This document shows positions 1 to 8,792 of a DNA stretch of 64,000 nt, in pieces; the stretch's first letter is position 1, and the number at the start of each line of letters is the position of its first letter. Origin of the DNA: Caballeronia hypogeia (lineage in GTDB: Bacteria; Pseudomonadota; Gammaproteobacteria; Burkholderiales; Burkholderiaceae); contig NZ_FCOA02000012.1 of the NCBI RefSeq assembly GCF_001544875.2, positions 124,001-188,000 on the forward strand. The letters run 5' to 3'. The notes beneath the pieces were generated by a model. That model was not told where the DNA came from, did no database searches, and worked only from the letters and a program-made list of their open reading frames with translations. Both the position numbers and the translations under genes were made by a program.

Positions 1-62
1 GCCTGGCCATTGAAGGCGGGCATCAGGACGGCGACATCGGACAAGTCGGAGAAATCGTTCAT
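1..62 (-). CDS. Glycosyltransferase family 2, N-terminal fragment (runs off the left edge)
   Basis: Only the first 20 or so residues are in the window: MNDFSDLSDVAVLMPAFNGQ. The hydrophobic strand followed by MPAFNG is the usual beginning of a GT-A fold family 2 glycosyltransferase, where this strand starts the nucleotide-sugar binding fold. The start codon overlaps the stop of the upstream flippase gene (ATGA overlap at 59-62), so the two are translationally coupled and belong to one polysaccharide operon. The sugar and acceptor cannot be inferred from this fragment. Confidence 0.7.
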   Translation of the reverse strand, partial: MNDFSDLSDVAVLMPAFNGQ

Positions 63-1321
63 GCGTTCAGCCGGAAGCGAATGTAGTAGAAGTTGACCGC
101 CGCCGCCGCGACATAGCCCGCCGCCAGGCCGATCAGCGCGCCGTAGCCTTCGAAGCGCGGGATCGCGAACCAGTTCACCGCGAACGCGACGGCGAGCGCG
201 AGCAGCCACTTGGAGAGCAGCACGTACTTCGCCTGATATTTGAGCAAAACGAGATTGCCGATCGCCTCGATGCCCGCCGGCACCGAGAGCCACACGGCCC
301 AGCGGAAGATATCGGCGGCGCCCGCGTAGTGCGGGCCGAACACGCGCGCGATGATGAATCCCGCGAGCGCGTCGAGGATCGCGGCGCCCGCGATCATCAG
401 CGCGGCGGTCATCGCGAAGAGACGCGCGAGATTGCGCTTCAGGCGCGCGGTTTCCTGCACGCGATAGACGAACGCCGGCGCGATGGTCTGCGAAAGCATC
501 AGCGCGAGCGCGATCCAGTTCTCGTTGAGTTGCTGCGCGGCGGAATACAGACCGAGTTCCGCGAACGACACGCGATGCGCGAGCATCAGCCGGTCGAGCT
601 TCAGGAACAGGTACATGCAGATGAGGCCGATCCAGAACACCGTGCCCGCGCTCGCGAAATGACGGAACAGCGCGCGATCGAAATGCCAGCCGAGCCTGCC
701 GCCGTGCCGGCGCATGTAGTACATGACCAGCGCGCCGCCGATGACCGCCGCTTCGAGCGCCCATAGCCAGCCGAAGCGCGCGGGCGGGACCGCCATGCGC
801 ACGAGTACGTACACGAGCGCTGCCTTGGCGATCGCCGTCGCCATGCTCGCGATGAGCTGCGGCTTGCTGTAGGTCAGGCTTTGCAGCCACGAATTGATGA
901 CGCCGATGAACGGCTCGCGAAACAGCAGCGTGACGGCGAGACCGGCGAGCATCGCGCCGACCATCGGATCGGGGCCGCCCGCCGCGATCCAGATCCACGT
1001 GAGCGCGAGCGCCAGCACCGAGACGCCGATGCGCAGCACGAACGCGCTGCCGAGCACCGTGCCGGTTTCAGCCGGCGTGCGGTGGATGATGGTCGGCACG
1101 AGAATCTCCGCGCCGCACACCCAGGTGACCGGCGCGATCACGAGGAGCAGCGTGGTCGCGTACTGCCACTTGCCGAAGTTGTCCGGGCCGAGATAGCGCG
1201 CGAGCAGGCCCGACACGACGATGGCGACCGCGATCTGCGTGAGCCGTTCGAGCCCGAGCCAGACGATATTGGCGAGCGCGCGCGCCACATCCGGATTGGC
1301 CGAGCGCGTGAGCGCCTTCAT
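59..1321 (-). CDS. Oligosaccharide flippase (Wzx/MATE-like polysaccharide exporter)
   Basis: A 420-residue polytopic membrane protein with about 12 to 14 hydrophobic segments and the layout of the Wzx/RfbX family, which moves undecaprenyl-linked sugar repeats across the inner membrane. The N-terminal part, where a helix opens with a short Arg/Asn-rich segment and ends in YLGPDNFGKWQ, matches the conserved YLGxxxFGxW signature of these flippases. The ATG at 1321 is preferred; an in-frame start 12 codons upstream adds only Arg/Pro-rich residues. It is coupled to the GT2 gene that follows, so it probably exports an O-antigen or exopolysaccharide unit. The exact cargo is unknown. Confidence 0.85.
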   Translation of the reverse strand: MKALTRSANPDVARALANIVWLGLERLTQIAVAIVVSGLLARYLGPDNFGKWQYATTLLLVIAPVTWVCGAEILVPTIIHRTPAETGTVLGSAFVLRIGVSVLALALTWIWIAAGGPDPMVGAMLAGLAVTLLFREPFIGVINSWLQSLTYSKPQLIASMATAIAKAALVYVLVRMAVPPARFGWLWALEAAVIGGALVMYYMRRHGGRLGWHFDRALFRHFASAGTVFWIGLICMYLFLKLDRLMLAHRVSFAELGLYSAAQQLNENWIALALMLSQTIAPAFVYRVQETARLKRNLARLFAMTAALMIAGAAILDALAGFIIARVFGPHYAGAADIFRWAVWLSVPAGIEAIGNLVLLKYQAKYVLLSKWLLALAVAFAVNWFAIPRFEGYGALIGLAAGYVAAAAVNFYYIRFRLNA

Positions 1322-1803
1322 GCGGCGGATTCCGGGAGGCGGGCGGGCACGCCGCATGCTGGCGCAGCCTGATTGACCAGGGTGCGCGCGTTGTCGACCA
1401 GGGAGTGTGGGTTTGCGCGCGAACGCGCCTCATTCGGAGGCATCGAGGCGAAAGGGCGTTTGAGCATTGGATTAGAATGAATGCGCAAGCTTGAACCGGG
1501 TACCGGGTGAGCCCAGCGCGCGCAACCACGAGAACGAGAGCGCCGAAAGACAGCGATTATAAGTGTGAACCGTGGCGCGCCCGTGGCTTTGGCGTTTTGC
1601 GTCAATTTGCTTCAATTTGCTTCGATTTACTTCCATTTGTTTCCGTCGTATTGATTTAATAGGCGCATAGGCAGAATTCGATACGTCATCTGGTAGTCGT
1701 TCGCGCCCGGCGCAACGCAGGGGCGCCAACCGTCACGACCTGCATGCCCTCATGGCTGCATCGCCGAGAATCCATCAATTAATAGACAAGAGGTAGCCAT
1801 CTC
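1322..1803. other. Divergent intergenic region between flippase and manB-type gene
   Basis: No convincing gene in about 480 bases. The region must hold the promoters of the leftward polysaccharide operon and of the rightward phosphomutase gene. It contains a five-copy 10-bp tandem repeat (separate entry) and an AT-richer stretch just after it (about 1645-1690) that is the likely promoter zone. No clear -35/-10 pair could be fixed by eye. Confidence 0.5.
1596..1645. repeat. Five tandem copies of a 10-bp TTTGCTTCAA-like unit
   Basis: Reading from 1596 in steps of ten gives TTTGCGTCAA, TTTGCTTCAA, TTTGCTTCGA, TTTACTTCCA and TTTGTTTCCG. The copies diverge progressively. The period is close to one helical turn and the tract sits in the AT-richer part of a divergent promoter region. 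That arrangement suggests either a phased binding array or intrinsically curved DNA. Confidence 0.7.
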
Positions 1804-3204
1804 ATGAGCCAAGTTTCCCAATCCATCTTCAAGGCCTACGACATTCGCGGCATCGTCGGCAAGACGGTAGATCGCGACGTCGCGAAGCAAATCGGCCAGG
1901 CGTTCGGCAGCGAGATCAAGAAGCAGGGTGGCGACTCGGTCGTGGTCGCGCGCGACGGCCGTCTGTCGGGACCGGAGCTCGTCGGCGCGCTCGCGGACGG
2001 CCTGCGCGCGGCGGGCGTCGATGTCGTCGATGTCGGCATGGTGCCGACGCCGGTCGGCTATTTCGCGGCGAGCGTGCCGCTGCCCCTGCCGTCGGGCGAG
2101 CGTCGTGTGGACTCGTGCATTGTCGTGACGGGCAGCCATAACCCGCCGGATTACAACGGCTTCAAGATGGTGCTGCGCGGCGCGGCCATTTACGGCGACC
2201 AGATTCAGGGCTTGTACCAGCGCATCGTGAACAGCGACTTCACGACGGGCGAAGGCAGCTACACCGAATTCGACGTGCAGCAGATGTATCTCGATCGCAT
2301 CGTGTCGGACGTGAAGCCGGTGCGCGGCATGAAGATCGTCGTCGACGCGGGCAACGGCGTCGCGGGCGGTCTCGCGCCGCGTCTGTTCAAGGCGCTCGGC
2401 TGCGAACTTGTCGAACTGTTCACGGACATCGACGGCAACTTCCCGAACCATCACCCGGACCCGGCGCATCCGGAAAACCTGCAGGACGTCATCAAGGCGT
2501 TGAAGGAAACCGACGCCGAAGTCGGCTTCGCATTCGATGGCGACGGCGACCGTCTCGGCGTCGTAACGAAGGACGGCGAGGTCATTTTCCCGGATCGTCA
2601 GTTGATGCTGTTCGCGCAGGAAGTGCTGTCGCGAAACAAGGGCGGCCAGATCATTTACGACGTGAAGTGCACGCGCAATCTGGCGAAGTGGGTGCGCGAG
2701 CAGGGCGGCGAGCCGGTCATGTGGAAGACGGGCCACTCGCTCGTGAAGGCGAAGCTGCGTGAAACTGGTGCGCCGCTCGCCGGTGAAATGAGCGGCCACG
2801 TGTTCTTCAAGGACCGCTGGTACGGTTTCGACGACGGCCTCTACACCGGCGCGCGCATGCTGGAAATCCTGTCGCGCGTGGCCGACCCGAGCAAGCTGCT
2901 CAACGATCTGCCGAATTCGCTTTCCACGCCCGAGCTGCAACTGAAGCTGGAAGAGGGCGAGAACTTCGCGCTGATCTCGAAGCTGCAGCAGAACGCGAAG
3001 TTCACCGGCGCGGACGATGTGCTGACCATCGACGGTTTGCGCGTGGAATATCCGGACGGTTTCGGCCTCGCGCGCTCGTCGAATACGACACCGGTCGTCG
3101 TGATGCGCTTCGAGGCGGATAACGATGCGGCGCTGAAGCGCATTCAGGAGGATTTCCGTCGCGTGATCCTGGCGGAGAAGCCGGACGCGAAGTTGCCGTT
3201 CTGA
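1804..3204 (+). CDS. manB: Phosphomannomutase/phosphoglucomutase (alpha-D-phosphohexomutase)
   Basis: A 466-residue cytosolic enzyme interconverting mannose-6-P/mannose-1-P and glucose-6-P/glucose-1-P, feeding GDP-mannose and other sugar nucleotides into LPS and exopolysaccharide. Family signatures are in order: AYDIRG near residue 11, the catalytic phosphoserine loop TGSHNPPDYNG with Ser111, the magnesium loop DGDGDR near residue 245, and the sugar-binding GEMSGH near residue 327. Length is typical of the AlgC/ManB bifunctional group. The ATG at 1804 follows AGAGGTAGCC. A strong terminator lies 39 bases after the stop. The symbol manB is by family; algC/pgm would be equally fair. Confidence 0.93.
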   Translation: MSQVSQSIFKAYDIRGIVGKTVDRDVAKQIGQAFGSEIKKQGGDSVVVARDGRLSGPELVGALADGLRAAGVDVVDVGMVPTPVGYFAASVPLPLPSGERRVDSCIVVTGSHNPPDYNGFKMVLRGAAIYGDQIQGLYQRIVNSDFTTGEGSYTEFDVQQMYLDRIVSDVKPVRGMKIVVDAGNGVAGGLAPRLFKALGCELVELFTDIDGNFPNHHPDPAHPENLQDVIKALKETDAEVGFAFDGDGDRLGVVTKDGEVIFPDRQLMLFAQEVLSRNKGGQIIYDVKCTRNLAKWVREQGGEPVMWKTGHSLVKAKLRETGAPLAGEMSGHVFFKDRWYGFDDGLYTGARMLEILSRVADPSKLLNDLPNSLSTPELQLKLEEGENFALISKLQQNAKFTGADDVLTIDGLRVEYPDGFGLARSSNTTPVVVMRFEADNDAALKRIQEDFRRVILAEKPDAKLPF

Positions 3205-3242
3205 GCTGTCTGCGTTTCGAGAGCATCGTCTGATGCCTGATT

Positions 3243-3280
3243 AAAAAGCGGTGCGGTCAATCAGATCGCGCCGCTTTTTT
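3243..3280 (+). terminator. Rho-independent terminator after the phosphomutase gene
   Basis: Arms AAAAAGCGGTGCG (3243-3255) and CGCGCCGCTTTTTT (3267-3280) form a GC-rich stem with one G-T pair around an 11-base loop, ending in six T. It separates the phosphomutase from the waaC unit. Confidence 0.9.
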
Positions 3281-3361
3281 GCTTATCCGACGCGCTTGCC
3301 GCGCTAAAATCCCCGTTTTCCCGCTCACACCGCCGCGCCGTCCGCGCCTCTCAATCCCAGC

Positions 3362-4357
3362 GTGCAAAAAATCCTGATCGTCCGCGTGTCGTCGCTCGGC
3401 GACGTCGTTCACAACATGCCGGCCGTGGCCGACATCCGCCGCCGTTATCCGGATGCGCAAATCGACTGGCTCGTGGAGGAAAGCTTCGCGAGTCTCGTCG
3501 AACTGGTGCACGGCGTGCGTCGCGCGATCCCGTTCTCGCTCAGGCGCTGGCGCAAGTCGTTCGCATCGCCCGAGAACTGGCGCGAGATCGGCAAGTTCAA
3601 GCGCGAGCTGGCCGCCGAGAAATACGATCTCGTGATCGACTGCCAGGGCCTCATCAAGACCGCGTGGGTCGCGAGCTGGGCGCGCGGGCCGCTCGTCGGG
3701 CTCGGCAACCGCACCGACGGCGCGGGCTACGAATGGCCGGTGCGCTTCTTCTACGACCGGCGCGTGCCGATCGAGCCGCGCACGCATGTCGTCGAGCGGA
3801 CGCGGCAACTCGTGGCGGCCGCGCTCGACCTGCCGAAACCGCAGATGACCGATGACATCGACTTCGGCCTCGACACGCATCGCGCGACGCTCGCCGTCTC
3901 CGCGCTCGGGCTGAATCTGCCGGTGCCTTACGTCGTGTTCGTGCACGCTACCTCTCGCGCCGACAAGCAGTGGCCCGAGGCCGCATGGATCGAGCTGGGG
4001 CAGGCGCTGGTGACGCGCGGCGCATCCATCGTGCTGCCGTGGGGCAGCGAGGCCGAACGCGCGACGAGCGAGAAGCTCGCGAAGGAATTCGGCGCGGCCG
4101 CGATCGTGCCGCCGAAGCTCTCGCTGCCCGCGGTGGTTGGCCTGATCGACGGCGCCGCCGCGACGGTCGGCGTCGATACGGGTCTGGTGCATATTGCCGC
4201 GGCGCTGAAGCGCCCGACGGTCGAGTTGTACAATTTCTCGACCGCATGGCGCACCGGCGGGTACTGGTCGCCGCAGGTGGTCAATCTCGGCGACGCGAGC
4301 CGGCATCCGACGCTCTCAGAAGTCAAGACCGCGCTGGCGGGCTTCGGCCTGCTGTAG
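3362..4357 (+). CDS. waaC: Lipopolysaccharide heptosyltransferase I
   Basis: A 331-residue GT9 glycosyltransferase that adds the first L-glycero-D-manno-heptose to Kdo of the lipid A-Kdo core at the cytosolic face of the inner membrane. It starts with GTG at 3362; the N terminus MQKILIVRVSSLGDVVHNMP is the typical WaaC beginning. The C-terminal ADP-heptose site shows DTGLVHIAAAL near residue 274, conserved in GT9. Downstream kdoO and waaA act on the same inner-core Kdo, so this is an inner-core LPS cluster. Confidence 0.95.
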   Translation: MQKILIVRVSSLGDVVHNMPAVADIRRRYPDAQIDWLVEESFASLVELVHGVRRAIPFSLRRWRKSFASPENWREIGKFKRELAAEKYDLVIDCQGLIKTAWVASWARGPLVGLGNRTDGAGYEWPVRFFYDRRVPIEPRTHVVERTRQLVAAALDLPKPQMTDDIDFGLDTHRATLAVSALGLNLPVPYVVFVHATSRADKQWPEAAWIELGQALVTRGASIVLPWGSEAERATSEKLAKEFGAAAIVPPKLSLPAVVGLIDGAAATVGVDTGLVHIAAALKRPTVELYNFSTAWRTGGYWSPQVVNLGDASRHPTLSEVKTALAGFGLL

Positions 4358-4419
4358 CCTGCCGTGGCGTTTTCATCGTGCGCCGCGCCGTGCGTTGGTA
4401 ACTTTGGGTCGAAGGCAAC

Positions 4420-5304
4420 ATGACGGAATCTCAAATCATCGAAGTCGCGTCCGGCGATTGGCACGGAAAGAATCTTTCCGTGCCGCGCGAGACGCTCCTG
4501 GCCGGCGTGGAAAACGGCAAGGTGCTGTATTTCTCCAATCTGCGTTTTCCGATCGAAGGCGGCGAACTCGCGCTGCTCGATCCGAAGATCGCGGACCCCA
4601 AGCGCAAGAACATCAGCCTCGCGCCCAACGGCGGCGCGCTAAATGGCGTACTCGGCGACAACGTGATGCAGTCGGCGGTGCGCTCGCTCATCAAGCGTTA
4701 TCAGGACAACGCGCGCTCGCTCGTCGACGGACTTTTCCCCGAATACGACGGCCGGTTGCGCGTGGCGCCCACGAGTCTGCGGCTGCATCAGGTCGAAACG
4801 CGCGAAACCTCGTGGCGCAAGGACGACAGCCGCCTGCACGTCGACGCCTTCCCGTCGCGGCCGAACTACGGCGAGCGCATCCTGCGCGTGTTCACCAACA
4901 TCAACCCGCAGGGAGCGCCGCGCGTATGGCGCGTGGGCGAGCCGTTCGAGGACATGGCGAAGCGCTTCCTGCCCGGCATCAAGACGCAGGCGCCTGGCTC
5001 GGCGTGGCTCATGAACCTGCTGCACATCACCAAGTCGAAGCGCTCGGAATACGACCATCTGATGCTGAATCTGCACGATTCGATGAAGGCCGATCTCGAC
5101 TACCAAAAGGTCTCGCCGCAGGAAACCATGCCGTTCCCGCCCGGCTCGGTGTGGGTCTGCTTCTCCGATCAGACCTCGCATGCGGTCATGTCCGGCCAGT
5201 TCATGATGGAGCAGACCTTCTTCCTGCCCGTCAAGGCGATGGCGCGTCCCGAGTGCGCGCCGCTCGGCATTCTCGAGCGCCTGAAGGGCAGGGCGCTCGT
5301 TTGA
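4420..5304 (+). CDS. kdoO: Kdo 3-hydroxylase (Fe(II)/2-oxoglutarate dioxygenase)
   Basis: A 294-residue protein resembling the KdoO family of Burkholderia and Yersinia, which hydroxylates C3 of the outer Kdo of LPS to give D-glycero-D-talo-oct-2-ulosonic acid (Ko). The HVDAFPSRP stretch near residues 139-147 supplies the His-x-Asp iron ligands; a distal His follows in the C-terminal part. It lies between waaC and waaA, with its stop overlapping the earliest possible waaA start. Assignment rests on overall resemblance and context. Confidence 0.88.
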   Translation: MTESQIIEVASGDWHGKNLSVPRETLLAGVENGKVLYFSNLRFPIEGGELALLDPKIADPKRKNISLAPNGGALNGVLGDNVMQSAVRSLIKRYQDNARSLVDGLFPEYDGRLRVAPTSLRLHQVETRETSWRKDDSRLHVDAFPSRPNYGERILRVFTNINPQGAPRVWRVGEPFEDMAKRFLPGIKTQAPGSAWLMNLLHITKSKRSEYDHLMLNLHDSMKADLDYQKVSPQETMPFPPGSVWVCFSDQTSHAVMSGQFMMEQTFFLPVKAMARPECAPLGILERLKGRALV

Positions 5305-5336
5305 GCGGCGCCGCGGCTCCGGGCGCGTCGGCTGGC

Positions 5337-6665
5337 GTGCTGAGGTTCGTCTATCGGACGCTCTGGTGGATCGTCGCACCGCTGGCGGTGCTGCGGCTCT
5401 ATATCCGATCGCGCAAGGAGCGCGGGTATCGCGAGCACATCGGCGAACGCTTCGGGCGCGTGCCGCCCCGGAGCGGGCGCAGCACCGACGATCTTGCGCC
5501 GCTCATCTGGGTGCATGCGGTGTCGGTCGGCGAGACGCGCGCGGCGCAGCCGCTCATCGAAGCGCTGATGAAGGCGCATCCGCAAGCGCGCATCCTGCTT
5601 ACGCACATGACGCCGAGCGGACGCGCGACCGGCGTCGAGCTCTTCGGCGATCGCGTGCTGCGCAGCTATCTTCCCTACGATCTGCCGATTCTCGTGCGGC
5701 GTTTTCTGCGCGCGTGGCGCCCGTCGCTCGGCATCGTGATGGAGACCGAGGTCTGGCCGACGCTCATCGACGAATGCAAGCGCGCCGACGTGCCGCTGGT
5801 GCTGACCAACGCGCGCATGTCGGAACGCTCGTACCGGCGCGCGACGAAATTCGGACGCGCGGTGCGCGAAGTGTTCGGCGGCTTCTCGCGCGTGCTGGCG
5901 CAGACGCCGTCCGACGCCGAAAGGCTCACCGCGCTCGGCGCGCGTAACGTCGCCGTGCTGGGCAATCTGAAGTTCGACATGAGCGCGCCGCCCGAGCTGA
6001 TCGCGCGCGGTCAGGCGTGGCGCGCGGCGATCGGCGAGCGGCCCGTGTGGGTCGCCGCGAGCACGCGCGAGGGCGAGGAAGCGCTGGTGCTGCGCGCGTT
6101 CGCGGCCCTGAACGTGCCCGACGCGCTGCTGATTCTCGTACCGCGTCATCCGCAACGATTCGATGAAGTGTCTGCGCTGATCGCAAGTCTCGGGCTGACG
6201 GGCGCGCGCCGTTCGGTGTGGGCGCCGAAGCCGGCCGCGGCGGGATCGGGTGCGGATGTGCCGGAGCCTTTGCCCGCGAACGTGCAGGTTCTGCTCGGCG
6301 ATTCGATGGGCGAGCTAGGCGCGTACTACGCGGCTTCGGATCTGGCGTTCATTGGCGGAAGCCTGTTGCCGCTGGGCGGGCAGAACCTGATCGAGGCGTG
6401 CGCGGCGGGCGTGCCTGTGCTGATCGGGCCGCATACCTTCAATTTCACGCAGGCGACCAACGACGCCATCGCGGCAGGCGCCGCGTTGCGCGTGCAGGAC
6501 CCGCAGGAGCTCGCGCGCGGCTTGCGCGAAATCTTCGGCGATCGCGCGCGCCGGCTGTCGATGAGCGCGGCGGCTTCGGCGTTCGCGGCGCGGCATCGCG
6601 GAGCGACGGAGCGCACGGTCAGTGTGCTCGGTGCGTTGCTGGAAGAAGGCCAGTCGACGTTGTAA
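5337..6665 (+). CDS. waaA: 3-deoxy-D-manno-octulosonic acid (Kdo) transferase
   Basis: A membrane-anchored GT30 enzyme that transfers Kdo from CMP-Kdo to lipid IVA. It begins with a hydrophobic anchor (FVYRTLWWIVAPLAVLRLY) followed by RSRKERGYREHIGERFG, both family hallmarks. The central METEVWPTLIDEC and the C-terminal GGSLLPLGGQNLIEA are the conserved GT30 motifs. Start choice: GTG at 5337 gives a 442-residue protein whose N terminus (LRFVYR) looks like relatives. An in-frame TTG at 5301, overlapping the kdoO stop, would add 12 residues and is preceded by AAGGGCAGGG. Either start keeps it coupled to kdoO. Confidence 0.93.
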   Translation: MLRFVYRTLWWIVAPLAVLRLYIRSRKERGYREHIGERFGRVPPRSGRSTDDLAPLIWVHAVSVGETRAAQPLIEALMKAHPQARILLTHMTPSGRATGVELFGDRVLRSYLPYDLPILVRRFLRAWRPSLGIVMETEVWPTLIDECKRADVPLVLTNARMSERSYRRATKFGRAVREVFGGFSRVLAQTPSDAERLTALGARNVAVLGNLKFDMSAPPELIARGQAWRAAIGERPVWVAASTREGEEALVLRAFAALNVPDALLILVPRHPQRFDEVSALIASLGLTGARRSVWAPKPAAAGSGADVPEPLPANVQVLLGDSMGELGAYYAASDLAFIGGSLLPLGGQNLIEACAAGVPVLIGPHTFNFTQATNDAIAAGAALRVQDPQELARGLREIFGDRARRLSMSAAASAFAARHRGATERTVSVLGALLEEGQSTL

Positions 6666-6726
6666 GTGCGCCGCCCTTCGCTGCGATAGCGCAGCGCGAG
6701 GCCGCAGAACGCGGACCTAGCCTGGC

Positions 6727-8010
6727 TCAACGTCGTACAGCGTGTCCGGTGGAGTCGAGCAGTTCCGCCACACAGCGCGCGAAGCGGTTATTGCTCGCGG
6801 CGATGCCGTAGTCCTTCGCGCGCTCGAGCGCGCCCGCCTGCATCCGCGCTCTGAGCGCTTCGTCACCCAGCACGCGGCGCAGCGCGTCGGCGAGCGCATC
6901 GACCGCGCCGACCGGAAAGAGCATGCCGAAGCGGCCATCGCCCAGGATCTCGCGTGGCCCCGTCGGGCAGTCGCTGGCCACCACGGGCTTGCCGAGCGCA
7001 AGCCCTTCGAGCAGGACCATGGGCAAGCCTTCGGTGCGCGAACTGAGTACCTGCAGCCGCGCGCGCGCGACGAGCGCGTGCGGGTTGTTGCGATACCCCA
7101 CGAAGTGCACGCGGTCGGCAATGCCGAGCTCCTTCGCGAGTGTCTCCAGTTCGCCGCGAAACGCGCCGTCGCCGACGATCACCAGATGTTCTTCGGCCTG
7201 CGTGACGTTCACCAGGCTGGCATAGGCGCGCAGCAGCGTGCGGTGATCCTTCTGCAGCTCGTCGAGACGCCCCACCGACACGATATAAGGCGCATCGCAC
7301 GGCGGCGTTTCCTGCGCCCGGCCGGCGGCGCGGACGCGTTCGATGTCGATCGCATTGGGCAGCACGAAGAGACGCTTGAGCCTGTCGCCGAACATTTCGA
7401 GCGCTTGTGCCGCCATGTCGTGATTGAGCACAGCGAGGGCGTCGTAGTGCGCGAACTGCGCGCCGAGTCGCCTTATCTTGCGTTCACGCTTGCCATAGCG
7501 CGTGTCCAGGCTGAAATGATTCACGCCGAGCCACGCGACGCCGAACCGTCCCGCGAGACGTCGCAGCGACATGTCGAAGTCGACGATCAGCGCATGCCGT
7601 TGCGCGAGTTCGGCGACGCGGCGCTTCACATAGGGGCGCACGGCGAGCGTGTTGAACACGTCACGCCCGATGCGGCCGAGCCCGGACAGACGCCGTGCGT
7701 ATCGCCGCGCCTGGAAGAAGTTCAGCCAGGATTTGTCGGCGAGGATCTCGATCTCGACGTCACTCGGAACGAGCGCGCGATACCGTTCGTGTAGCGCGGG
7801 CGACGGGTGCATGACCGAGAGGGTCACGACGAAGCGCTCGCGATCGAAAATGCGCAGCCATTGAATCAGCGATGACTCGATGCCGCCATCGCCGAAGCCA
7901 AAGATGTGAAAGAGCACCGGGATGCGTTCTCGCGCGCATGGCGCGGATGCGGCCGGTGTGGCGCGTGTAAGCGTCGTGGACGCACGCGGCGATTCAATTG
8001 CGACTGACAA
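6727..8010 (-). CDS. Glycosyltransferase family 4 (GT-B), LPS-associated
   Basis: A 427-residue GT-B enzyme. The N-terminal domain shows FHIFGFGDGGIESSLIQWL, a variant of the usual GG-E loop. The C-terminal domain has YIVSVGRLDELQKDHRTLL and the donor-binding EGLPMVLLEGLALGKPVVAS with the E-x7-E spacing of retaining GT4 enzymes. It is convergent with waaA, so it probably adds a core or polysaccharide sugar, but donor and acceptor are not identifiable. The stop lies 61 bases from the waaA stop. Confidence 0.85.
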   Translation of the reverse strand: MSVAIESPRASTTLTRATPAASAPCARERIPVLFHIFGFGDGGIESSLIQWLRIFDRERFVVTLSVMHPSPALHERYRALVPSDVEIEILADKSWLNFFQARRYARRLSGLGRIGRDVFNTLAVRPYVKRRVAELAQRHALIVDFDMSLRRLAGRFGVAWLGVNHFSLDTRYGKRERKIRRLGAQFAHYDALAVLNHDMAAQALEMFGDRLKRLFVLPNAIDIERVRAAGRAQETPPCDAPYIVSVGRLDELQKDHRTLLRAYASLVNVTQAEEHLVIVGDGAFRGELETLAKELGIADRVHFVGYRNNPHALVARARLQVLSSRTEGLPMVLLEGLALGKPVVASDCPTGPREILGDGRFGMLFPVGAVDALADALRRVLGDEALRARMQAGALERAKDYGIAASNNRFARCVAELLDSTGHAVRR

Positions 8011-8112
8011 CGTGAGCGCACTCGCGCCTTGGTGACGCGAGCGGAAAGATTGCGAAGCTGGGATGCTAGCGCGCGCGCTCGGGAGAAATGCAAAAATTGT
8101 TCGGGGCCCGCA

Positions 8113-8129
8113 CCGTGCCGCCTGGCACG
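8113..8129 (-). terminator. Hairpin downstream of ureG
   Basis: CGTGCC and GGCACG form a perfect 6-bp stem around GCCT just after the ureG stop (minus strand), followed within 25 bases by a run of T in that orientation. Short stem and distant T run make this only a possible terminator of the urea cluster. Confidence 0.35.
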
Positions 8130-8130
8130 A

Positions 8131-8781
8131 TCACGAGATCAGCAGCCCCTTCTTCTCGATGAACCCGATCACCTGATCGAGCCCGTCAAGCGCCTTCAGA
8201 TTGCACATCACGAAGGGCCGCTCGCCGCGCATCTTCTTCGCGTCGCTTGCCATGATGTCGAGATTCGCACCGACATGAGGCGCGAGATCGGTCTTGTTGA
8301 TGACGAGCAGATCCGACTTCGTGATGCCCGGCCCGCCCTTGCGTGGAATCTTCTCGCCGCCCGCGACATCGATCACGTAGATGGTCAGGTCGGAGAGTTC
8401 GGGGCTGAACGTGGCCGCGAGATTGTCGCCGCCGGATTCGATGAACACGATATCGGCATCGGGAAACTTAGACACCATGCGATCCACCGCTTCGAGGTTA
8501 ATCGATGCATCTTCGCGGATTGCCGTATGCGGGCAGCCGCCCGTCTCCACGCCCATGATGCGCTCGGCCGGCAAGGCGCCCGCGACGGTCAGAAGGCGCT
8601 GGTCTTCCTTCGTGTAGATATCGTTGGTGATCGCGACGAGGTCGTATTTCTCGCGCATCGCCTTGCAGAGCATTTCGAGAAGCGTGGTCTTGCCGGAGCC
8701 GACCGGGCCGCCCACGCCCACGCGCAACGGCGGCAGCTTCTTGGTTCGGCGGGCGGCGGAGGAATAGGCGGGTGCGTTCAT
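8131..8781 (-). CDS. ureG: Urease accessory GTPase UreG
   Basis: A 216-residue SIMIBI-class GTPase that powers nickel insertion into urease together with UreD, UreF and UreE. P-loop GPVGSGKT is near residue 25; the [16 protein letters not shown] stretch carries the Cys-Pro-His metal-binding motif; NKTD is the guanine-specificity motif. The ATG at 8781 directly precedes the conserved region. It is the last gene of the urtABCDE-ureDABCEFG run, 11 bases after ureF. Confidence 0.97.
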   Translation of the reverse strand: MNAPAYSSAARRTKKLPPLRVGVGGPVGSGKTTLLEMLCKAMREKYDLVAITNDIYTKEDQRLLTVAGALPAERIMGVETGGCPHTAIREDASINLEAVDRMVSKFPDADIVFIESGGDNLAATFSPELSDLTIYVIDVAGGEKIPRKGGPGITKSDLLVINKTDLAPHVGANLDIMASDAKKMRGERPFVMCNLKALDGLDQVIGFIEKKGLLIS

Positions 8782-8792
8782 GTGATCTCGGT

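Noticed and set aside
8011-8130. Small gene between the GT4 gene and ureG
   Set aside because: Only 120 bases, no start with a ribosome-binding site and no conserved peptide; treated as the glycosyltransferase promoter region plus a possible terminator.
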